From NCBI RefSeq assembly GCF_003585935.1, contig NZ_NRJG01000039.1:1-40050 (forward strand): a DNA stretch of 40,050 nt, in the 5' to 3' direction. Numbering within the stretch: position 1 is the stretch's first letter; each line of letters starts with the position of its first letter. A program made the position numbers and the translations under genes. The DNA is from Psittacicella hinzii. Lineage in GTDB: Bacteria > Pseudomonadota > Gammaproteobacteria > Enterobacterales > Psittacicellaceae. This document shows, in pieces, positions 33,841-40,050 of this stretch. The notes below the pieces were generated by a model. It did not search any database. It was not told where the DNA came from and was given only the letters and a program-made list of their open reading frames with translations.

Positions 33841-34761
33841 TTATTCAGCTTTTGCTGCACTTTCGGCTGCTTGTTCAGGAGCCATACGTTTAAGCGCAAT
33901 TTTATACACCACACGCATGAGCCAGAAGGTCGCAAAGACAAATACCCCAGCAATCATATTCGAAGCTAAAACATCATGTGCATAATGATAGCCAAGGATA
34001 ATACGACTCACTTCTACGCAAATACCCCAACCAAGTACCCCAAAGGCTACTAACCAGAAAGTTAGTTTCTTCGCTGCATATGCCATTACAAAGAAAATCA
34101 TTACCCAAGTGGCCGCAAAAATACTATGACCTGATGGGAATGAGTATGGGCTTTCAGCAACTAAGTGATTTAAAGCGTTACGACGAGCACTTTCACCATC
34201 ACCAACCATGTATGTACTTTCAAAATATTTAATGAAAGCTTCTTTACCTTCTTTGCTAAGGTCGTAGTAATAGTTGATAATGCCTTGAGTGGTTGATTGC
34301 GCTGACTCATTAGCAGCTGCAGCTTCTGGAGTTTCCTCGGTTGTAACTTGTACACCTTTAGCAGCTAACTCGGCTTTATATTGTTGATCGAAGTTTGCCA
34401 CAAAGTGCTTATCACCAATATCAGTTAAACGGTAGGCGATTTGATAAACAAATGGACGAGGTTCTTGGAAAGTGGCTTTTAAACCCTCTTTAATAAGTTG
34501 AGTACCTGCTACAGCAAAAGCACAATAAACCGTAATAGCAATACTTAGCGGTAAGTTACGATAGTAAAACGAAAGTAATACTAATAAGAAAATGGCAGAG
34601 AGAACCATAGCCGACTTAGTATTAGCCGTAGCTGTAATATATGACCAAAAACTACTGTGTGACGCTAGTTGATTAAGATCCCATGCATAACCCATAAAAA
34701 TGAAGACACAAGGAACTGCTAGCAGAATCACAAACGGGATATAAAAATAACTAAATTTCAT
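33841..34761 (-). CDS. PAP2-family membrane phosphatase, PgpB-like
   Basis: A 306-residue inner-membrane protein with about six hydrophobic segments and all three lipid-phosphatase motifs: K-x6-R-P (Lys95 to Pro103), P-S-G-H (209-212) and S-R-x5-H-x3-D (Ser252 to Asp263). His212 and His259 are the expected catalytic pair. The large soluble loop between motifs 1 and 2 (about 105-205), rich in Ala/Glu/Lys, is as in PgpB, which dephosphorylates phosphatidylglycerophosphate and undecaprenyl pyrophosphate on the periplasmic side. Which lipid is used here is not readable. The C-terminal tail is Ala/Glu-rich. No Shine-Dalgarno is obvious at this ATG. It is monocistronic. Confidence 0.9.
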   Translation of the reverse strand: MKFSYFYIPFVILLAVPCVFIFMGYAWDLNQLASHSSFWSYITATANTKSAMVLSAIFLLVLLSFYYRNLPLSIAITVYCAFAVAGTQLIKEGLKATFQEPRPFVYQIAYRLTDIGDKHFVANFDQQYKAELAAKGVQVTTEETPEAAAANESAQSTTQGIINYYYDLSKEGKEAFIKYFESTYMVGDGESARRNALNHLVAESPYSFPSGHSIFAATWVMIFFVMAYAAKKLTFWLVAFGVLGWGICVEVSRIILGYHYAHDVLASNMIAGVFVFATFWLMRVVYKIALKRMAPEQAAESAAKAE

Positions 34762-34905
34762 ACTATTTTAATATGCAAGCGCTAAGCTAAAGCGCTGTGA
34801 TCTAAAACTTAAGTTTAGAAATATAAGTCTTGCATGAATCGCATGCAAGCGAAAATCTTTGGCTTATTTTAACAAAAATATGCCTCAGGTGAGGAAAAAT
34901 TCAAG

Positions 34906-34940
34906 TAAAAAAAGCCACTCACATTTGCGATAGAGTGGCT
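34906..34940 (-). terminator. intrinsic terminator, minus strand, in PAP2 gene leader region
   Basis: An 8-bp stem AGCCACTC (34913-34920) with GAGTGGCT (34933-34940), a 12-nt loop, and seven T on the minus strand. No gene lies directly upstream, so it may end miaB read-through or act as an attenuator of the PAP2 gene. Confidence 0.7.
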
Positions 34941-35142
34941 AATAATCTATATAAAATATCTTTTGAAAAAATTTAGGTTAGCTAGCTATTGCACTCCATA
35001 CATGTCAATTAGTCTGGGTGTTTAAACTAACTGCGAACTATTTTACTATACTTTTGTCATTTTTGCACGAAAATACAGGCTTGAGCAGAGTTAGCTTGGT
35101 AAAAATGTTAGCGTAAGGGAACAAAGTAAAGACAAATTAAAT

Positions 35143-35264
35143 ATAATCTCAATACAACTTCGATACTATCTTAATATAGCCTTAAGACAATCTCAATATA
35201 AGCTTGAATACAATCTCAATACAACCTTAGTACAACCTTAATGCAATTTCAATACAACTTTAAT
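35143..35264. repeat. degenerate 11-bp tandem repeat, about 11 copies
   Basis: Consecutive units follow ACAAYCTYAAT (for example ATAATCTCAAT at 35143 and ACAACCTTAAT near 35232) with nearly constant 11-bp spacing, about one helical turn. Confidence 0.75.
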
Positions 35265-35314
35265 CTTTAAGTTGTATCTGAGCTGTACCCCGAAGATCAT
35301 ACAAACCAGATTTC

Positions 35315-35486
35315 AGACTGATCTCAGAATAGACCTAAGAATCGACCTCAAACCAGACCTCAAATTAGATCTAAAACCAGACCTCAAACTATACCTCAAA
35401 CTAGACAACAAATCAGATCTCAAACTAGACACCAAACCAGACACCAAATCAGACATAAAACTAGACACTAAACAAGATCTCGAGCT
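35315..35486. repeat. degenerate 12-bp tandem repeat, about 14 copies
   Basis: Units follow AGACCTCAAACT. In one frame they would read as x-D-L-K tetrapeptides, but that frame has only a TTG start, no binding site and no unique sequence, so I treat the array as non-coding. Confidence 0.75.
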
Positions 35487-35521
35487 AGAGGTCAGTTGTA
35501 TCTCAAAATAATACAAACTAA

Positions 35522-35545
35522 CCCCCTTGCTGTTTAGCAAGGGGG
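35522..35545 (-). terminator. probable miaB terminator
   Basis: A 10-bp stem CCCCCTTGCT (35522-35531) with AGCAAGGGGG (35536-35545), loop GTTT, the most GC-rich hairpin in the window. On the minus strand a T-rich but broken tail follows (TTAGTTTGTATTATTTT). Confidence 0.65.
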
Positions 35546-35620
35546 AAGTAAAAATTGAGATTTGAATTTGAGTTTTAATCTAGGGAATAAAACTTATTCA
35601 CTTCTTATTCATCTAGCAAA

Positions 35621-37045
35621 TTAGTGAGCACGATAGTGACCTACACCATTCTCATCTTCTTTGGCTGTACGAGTCATCATTTCTGCAGCTGAAGTGTGTT
35701 TACGCAGATTTAGTTCGTTTTCACGTGCAACTATTTTTCCACGTAGTGAGTTAGTGTAAACATCTGTAATTTCTAGATCAACAAATGTACCAATTAATTC
35801 TGGTTCACCAGCAAAGTTAACTACACGGTTGTTTTCGGTACGACCTGTTAACTCCATAATGTTTTTCTTCGAAATACCTTCAACTAACACACGTTGTACA
35901 GTCCCTAACATACGACGTGAATACGCCATTGCTTGTTGGTTAATACGTTGTTGTAATAGGTACAGACGTTGTTTTTTCGTTTCTTCAGAAACGTTGTCTT
36001 CGATATCAGCAGCAGGAGTACCTGGACGTGCTGAGTAAATAAAGCTGTATGACATGTCAAAGTTCACATCAGCAATTAAGTTCATCGTATCTTCGAAATC
36101 TTGATCTGTTTCGTTAGGGAAACCTACGATAAAGTCTGAAGAGATTTGAATATCTGGACGAGCTTCACGTAGTTTACGGATAATGAACTTATACTCTAAG
36201 CGCGTGTGGTTACGACGCATTAAGTTTAGAATACGATCTGAACCTGATTGTACAGGTAAGTGTAAGAAGCTTACTAGTTCTGGTGTATCACGATATACAT
36301 CGATAATATCGTCAGTAAACTCAATTGGGTGTGAAGTAGTAAAACGTAGACGGTCAATACCATCAATTGACGCTACTAAACGTAGTAATTCAGCAAATGT
36401 ACAGATCGTACCATCAGCTTTTTCTCCACGGTAAGCATTTACGTTTTGTCCTAAAAGGTTAACTTCACGTACCCCTTGTTGTGCTAGAGAAGCAATTTCA
36501 TATAGTACGTCATCTAATGGACGAGAAACTTCTTCCCCACGGGTATAAGGTACAACACAGAACGAACAGAATTTGTTACAACCTTCCATGATTGATACAT
36601 AAGCAGTTGGACCTTCAGCGCGTGGCTCAGGCAGCATGTCAAATTTTTCAATCATTGGGAAAGAAACGTCAATTACGTTTTTCTGTCCGTTTTGAATTTG
36701 CGTAATTAATTCTGGTAAACGGTGGATTGTTTGTGGACCAAAGATAATATCTACATATGGTGCACGTTCTTTAATGTGTTCACCTTCTTGTGAAGCCACA
36801 CAACCACCTACACCAATAATTACATTGCGGTCTTTTTTAATGTTTTTCCAACGACCTAATTGGTGGAATACTTTTTCTTGTGCTTTTTCACGAATTGAAC
36901 AAGTATTTAATAAAAGTACATCTGCTTCTTCCGGCACTTCTGTTAATTCCATGCCTTTAGTAGCTTGTAAAAGGTCTGCCATTTTTCCTGAATCATATTC
37001 ATTCATTTGGCAGCCCCATGTTTTAATGTATAGTTTTTTGCTCAT
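35621..37045 (-). CDS. miaB: tRNA-2-methylthio-N6-dimethylallyladenosine synthase MiaB
   Basis: A 474-residue radical-SAM methylthiotransferase that adds the methylthio group to i6A37 of tRNAs. The N-terminal domain binds one 4Fe-4S cluster through Cys12, Cys49 and Cys82 (the C-Q-M, N-T-C-S and G-G-C-V segments). The radical-SAM cluster is C-N-K-F-C-S-F-C, Cys156, 160 and 163. A TRAM domain ([10 protein letters not shown]) closes the chain, followed by a polar 30-residue tail ending H-Y-R-A-H. The frame runs 30 codons further upstream to 37135, but ATG 37045 matches the family start [14 protein letters not shown]. No strong binding site is seen. It is monocistronic. Confidence 0.96.
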   Translation of the reverse strand: MSKKLYIKTWGCQMNEYDSGKMADLLQATKGMELTEVPEEADVLLLNTCSIREKAQEKVFHQLGRWKNIKKDRNVIIGVGGCVASQEGEHIKERAPYVDIIFGPQTIHRLPELITQIQNGQKNVIDVSFPMIEKFDMLPEPRAEGPTAYVSIMEGCNKFCSFCVVPYTRGEEVSRPLDDVLYEIASLAQQGVREVNLLGQNVNAYRGEKADGTICTFAELLRLVASIDGIDRLRFTTSHPIEFTDDIIDVYRDTPELVSFLHLPVQSGSDRILNLMRRNHTRLEYKFIIRKLREARPDIQISSDFIVGFPNETDQDFEDTMNLIADVNFDMSYSFIYSARPGTPAADIEDNVSEETKKQRLYLLQQRINQQAMAYSRRMLGTVQRVLVEGISKKNIMELTGRTENNRVVNFAGEPELIGTFVDLEITDVYTNSLRGKIVARENELNLRKHTSAAEMMTRTAKEDENGVGHYRAH

Positions 37046-37515
37046 AAATAATCGAAAATAATAAAACAAAGTTACATCAACATAGTGAGGGCTGATACAA
37101 GCATATAGTGCTCGCGCTCTACAAGAGATAGCCATGCTATAAAGTTAGAATCTAACTAGCAACATAGCGTGATATTAGCAACATAGCGTAATATTAAGCA
37201 TTGTAAAAGCGCTGAAGCGAAGATGCTCTTACCGAAATACCTCAACTCATGAAGAAGAATGGTTGCGACATTCTTCCTAATAGCAAAACGCAAAAGCTTA
37301 AGGGTAAACTTTATTCCTCATACTTAAAACAAAATCACCAATTGATCCCCTTATGCTATTTATTCCCTAATTCTAATTAAACCTCTTATGTTACTTATTG
37401 CCTACTTCCAAGTTATTGCCTACTCCCAAGCTCAACAATTAGCGTTTTTTGCCCTTGTAGTAGCAATGAAATTAGCAACAAATTAAGCAACCATGGAAGC
37501 AACGATAAAATCAAC

Positions 37516-37610
37516 CAAGTAAGCTCAATATAAGCAACCAAGTAAGCCCAATATAAGCAATCAAGTAGACACAAAGTAGACACAAAGTAAGCACAATGTC
37601 AGCAATCAAA
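37516..37610. repeat. 23-bp repeat, about 4 degenerate copies
   Basis: CAAGTAAGCTCAATATAAGC-like units begin at 37516 and 37539 and continue in a broken form (CAAGTAGACAC, AAAGTAAGCACAATGTCAGC). Confidence 0.65.
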
Positions 37611-37688
37611 ATCGATCAGCATTGCCTTTACAATAGAGCTACTTATGTTGCCGGTGCTGTAGATTAGACTAGAGACCTAGGTGGATTT

Positions 37689-37697
37689 TGTTATAAT
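37689..37697 (+). promoter_or_regulatory. extended minus-10 promoter of the Ubi-type gene
   Basis: TGTTATAAT, a perfect extended minus-10 box. It would give a leader of about 320 nt. No clear minus-35. Confidence 0.45.
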
Positions 37698-38022
37698 GAG
37701 GACACCTTAAGCTCGCTAGGTTAAACTTATCCAACTTATATTTAATTAGTTACTAACTTATATCTAATTAGTTACCAACTTATACTTAATTAGTTAATTA
37801 GTAATTAACTTTATAGTTAGCATTAGTGGAAGTGGGAGTATGTAAAATCTAGCTTGAGCAAATTTTGCTAGACAAATTATACCAGCAATTAGCTAGCTAA
37901 ACTTAGACTTTTAACCTATGAGGGAGAGTTTAGAGTTAAATGCAGCTTTTTATTGCAACAAATACAATTTATTCTTATTTTGAGTGTAACTAGTGAGAAC
38001 TAGTTCGTTTTAGGAAGTAATT

Positions 38023-39456
38023 ATGGCTTTTACCTTTAATTCTGCTGCAAAGACAGCATTACAAGTAACTGCACTCGGAGATTTAGAGGCTTTAAACTTA
38101 ACTCCAGCTACTCAGAGCTCATTAGCTAAACTGCAAGAGCAACAGGCTCGTGCTGTATTCATTGCTGGAGCAGGATGCGTAGGTCTGGCTACAGCCTTAG
38201 CTTTATTAAAGCAAGGTTATACGGTTGTTTTACATGACCCACAAGCATTAACACCTTGGTCAGCTGAACAACGTGATGTAAAGATCTTTGCGGTTAATCA
38301 TGTTAATGCCTCTTATTTAGATTCTTTAGGTGCTTGGGACTATATTAAAGCCTTACGCGTAAATGCTTATGACACTTTAAGTTTATACGCTGAGCAACAG
38401 CCAGAAACTTTCTTTACCGCTCAGGAAGTAGACATTCAAGAACTGGGATATATGGTGGAGAATGCGGCTTTAGTGCAAGGTTTATTACAAGCTTGTCAGG
38501 CATATGAGAATTTTATTTTCTTATCGCAAATTCAAGTAACCAATGCCCAACGTTTAAACTTAGCTGGAGAGTTTAATGTTTCAGAGCAATATAAACCTCT
38601 TGCTAGTCAACATGCATGGCATATTACTTTTAATACAGGTTTAAGCTTAGTAACAAACCTAGTGCTTGCTGCTGATGGCGCAAATAGTTATTGGCGTCAA
38701 CAAGCCAACATCGGTGTAGATACTCATAGCTATCCAACTAAATGTCTGCTTATTCAAGTGGAAACAGATGCTGCAGTAACTAGTAAGTATGCGCATCATA
38801 CTTGGCAGTATATAGACGAGCATGGTCCTAAAGCTTGGCTACCTGAAAGTGAAAATACAGGAGTGCTTTGTTGGTACGACCAAATCGAAACCATTGATGC
38901 TTTACAGCAAATGCCATTAGCACGTCTAACAACGCAAGTATTACAAAAATTTCCAAGTGATCGTGTAGGAACTGAGCTTAAAGTGTTACAAGCAGTAAGC
39001 TTCCCTTTAGCTCGTAAACGCGCGAAACATTATTGGCAAAATAATGTTCTCTTGCTCGGAGATGCAGCACATACAGTTAGCCCATTAGCTGGACAAGGTT
39101 TAAACTTAGGTTTACAAGATGTGCAATGCTTAGATCTACTGTTTGCGAATCGTGACTTTAAATCTTTAGAAGCACTAGCTTTAGCTTATGCTCGCGAAAG
39201 ATTTACAGACAACACTGCAATGCAAGAGTTTCTTTCGTTCTTACATCATACTTATGTATCGCAATTAGGGATCTTTAAAATGATTAAACCTAATCTCTAT
39301 CGCATTTTAAGTATTACTCCTTTAAAACATGAAGCTCTAAACTATGCAAATGGAGATCGTAGTGTACATCGTAGTGTGTTTACGATCCTGAATAAATTAA
39401 GTAACTTCTTAGCCAATAGTCGTACTAAATCTGGGAAAGACGAAGCTGGCTTATAG
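38023..39456 (+). CDS. FAD-dependent ubiquinone-ring hydroxylase, UbiH/UbiF/UbiI family
   Basis: A 477-residue flavoprotein monooxygenase hydroxylating a ring carbon of a polyprenyl-phenol intermediate in ubiquinone or menaquinone-type quinone synthesis, at the membrane face. Landmarks: ADP-binding G-A-G-C-V-G (49-54; G-G-G-P-V-G in most relatives), the A-A-D-G-A-N-S segment, and G-D-A-A-H-T-V-S-P-L-A-G-Q-G-L-N-L-G, the FAD/NADPH signature. About 40 residues precede the nucleotide fold, more than in E. coli UbiH (392 residues), and a basic tail follows. Which ring position is used cannot be read, so no symbol is given. AGGAAG lies 5 bases before the ATG. The terminator is 350 bp downstream. 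Confidence 0.92.
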   Translation: MAFTFNSAAKTALQVTALGDLEALNLTPATQSSLAKLQEQQARAVFIAGAGCVGLATALALLKQGYTVVLHDPQALTPWSAEQRDVKIFAVNHVNASYLDSLGAWDYIKALRVNAYDTLSLYAEQQPETFFTAQEVDIQELGYMVENAALVQGLLQACQAYENFIFLSQIQVTNAQRLNLAGEFNVSEQYKPLASQHAWHITFNTGLSLVTNLVLAADGANSYWRQQANIGVDTHSYPTKCLLIQVETDAAVTSKYAHHTWQYIDEHGPKAWLPESENTGVLCWYDQIETIDALQQMPLARLTTQVLQKFPSDRVGTELKVLQAVSFPLARKRAKHYWQNNVLLLGDAAHTVSPLAGQGLNLGLQDVQCLDLLFANRDFKSLEALALAYARERFTDNTAMQEFLSFLHHTYVSQLGIFKMIKPNLYRILSITPLKHEALNYANGDRSVHRSVFTILNKLSNFLANSRTKSGKDEAGL

Positions 39457-39803
39457 CGAGCGACAGCGTAGATCTAACTTGCATACCTAGGTTTATTTCT
39501 AGGGTAGAAATTGTCTTAAATACCTATTCAAAGACTTACGCTTAAACTTGTCTTAAATCCCGATCCACATATCTACTCTTTAACTTGTCTTAGATACTTA
39601 TACTTAGACTTGTTTTAGTTACTTAAACTTGTCTTTGTGGTGCATCACTTAAGTTATGTAGGATTAAACTTACGCAAACAAGAAATATCTAAAGTAAAGA
39701 AGGCTAATCATCTTGATTGTTCGGCTGCTGGCTTGATAGGATGATTATAATCTAGATCTATCTTCGGCAAGGCTAAGAGTAGAAACAAGAGAAAAATAGG
39801 CAA

Positions 39804-39841
39804 TTAAAACGCATGAGAAAAGATATTCTCATGCGTTTTAA
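39804..39841. terminator. bidirectional terminator after the Ubi-type gene
   Basis: A 16-bp perfect inverted repeat, TTAAAACGCATGAGAA (39804-39819) with its complement (39826-39841), loop AAGATA. Both arms end in TTTTAA. Confidence 0.8.
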
Positions 39842-39999
39842 CATATAATGGCTGTATCAAACTGCAATATAAAATTATAGAAATAAATTACACGATAATC
39901 CTAAGTTTAAGACTTAGGCATTATTTGTTGTAATAGGTCAGAATTTCTGAAATGTCAGGATGGTTTTGGAAAATAATGCTTGTTTTTCAGCTCTATAGC

Positions 40000-40029
40000 T
40001 TGAAGTTGCTTACATAGGTATGTTATAAT
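40000..40029 (+). promoter_or_regulatory. promoter next to a tetranucleotide tract
   Basis: TTGAAG (40000-40005), an 18-bp spacer, and extended minus-10 TGTTATAAT (40021-40029). It is the best sigma-70-type promoter seen in the window. Transcription would start inside the repeat that follows. Confidence 0.65.
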
Positions 40030-40030
40030 G

Positions 40031-40050
40031 ACAAACAAACAAACAAACAA
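40031..40050 (+). repeat. ACAA tetranucleotide tract, at least 5 copies, open at window edge
   Basis: Five perfect ACAA units run to the last base, so the full length is unknown. Perfect tetranucleotide tracts near promoters or starts are the classic phase-variation switches of Haemophilus and relatives. Confidence 0.75.

Larger units (their letters stand above)
34762..35620. other. repeat-rich intergenic, miaB to PAP2 gene
   Basis: It contains a minus-strand terminator (34906-34940), an 11-bp repeat array (35143-35264), a 12-bp repeat array (35315-35486) and the miaB-side hairpin (35522-35545). Frames in both strands of the 12-bp array stay open only because the repeat length is a multiple of three. 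Confidence 0.6.
37046..38022. other. divergent intergenic, miaB to Ubi-type hydroxylase
   Basis: It holds a 23-bp repeat (37516-37610), a TTAGTTACTAACTTATA-type repeat (37741-37805), and an extended minus-10 box at 37689-37697 directed at the hydroxylase gene. No gene seen. Confidence 0.5.
39457..40050. other. intergenic at right edge
   Basis: Contains ACTTGTCTTA-type imperfect repeats (39545-39640), the terminator at 39804-39841, a promoter at 40000-40029 and the start of a tetranucleotide tract. The next gene is outside the window. Confidence 0.5.

Noticed and set aside
35272-35511. 79-codon frame of x-D-L-K repeats
   Set aside because: Open only because the 12-bp array is a multiple of three; it starts at TTG without a binding site.

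Overview
The window looks like chromosomal DNA of an AT-rich (roughly one-third G+C by eye) gammaproteobacterium. MioC, a DnaQ with the full epsilon C-terminus, RibA, RimM, HemC, MiaB, RecX, a PgpB-type phosphatase, a PbgA/YejM-type membrane domain and a UbiH/UbiF-type hydroxylase point to the Pasteurellales/Enterobacterales side. A host-associated relative of Pasteurellales is my inference; no rRNA or tRNA is present to settle it. Coding density is only about 60%. Gaps of 0.5-2.7 kb separate most genes and are filled with strong hairpins and degenerate tandem repeats of 9-23 bp.

Layout. 1-3187: three small secreted paralogues, each with its own terminator, followed by a candidate structured RNA (2908-3187). 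3194-9689: an NSS transporter and alanine dehydrogenase, both on the minus strand, in long non-coding DNA that holds hairpin arrays, a second possible structured RNA and a CRP-like site. 9690-13988: a 1229-residue DUF285/BspA-like repeat protein converging on mioC. 14004-18423: a near-perfect CRP site and four exported proteins, all with a Y-[LI]-[SN]-E-x3-[WF]-C signature and a second cysteine; a possible distant fifth member is at 27183. 19058-23293: an aldehyde dehydrogenase, then 2.7 kb without a large gene. That gap holds a compact minus-strand unit encoding a 17-residue hydrophobic peptide, and a 22-bp repeat array. 23294-26692: dnaQ with a 320-residue N-terminal extension, ribA with a Cys/His tail, and rimM cut off from its usual operon. 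28638-30343: a decayed IS1634/IS4-like element. 30368-37045, all minus: a gene for only the membrane domain of PbgA/YejM, recX, hemC with an insertion, a PAP2 phosphatase and miaB. 38023-40050: a Ubi-type hydroxylase, then a promoter running into a tetranucleotide repeat at the window edge, which suggests a phase-variable gene just beyond.

How they fit together. The housekeeping genes are ordinary enzymes in unusual company: rimM without rpsP/trmD, recX without recA, mioC without an origin. The distinctive content is the exported lineage-specific families (454-2662 and 14595-18341), the structured non-coding transcripts, and modified core proteins (DnaQ, RibA, HemC, PbgA). Function of the exported families is unknown; their signal peptides place them in the periplasm, outer membrane or outside, and the CRP site suggests carbon or energy control of the second cluster.
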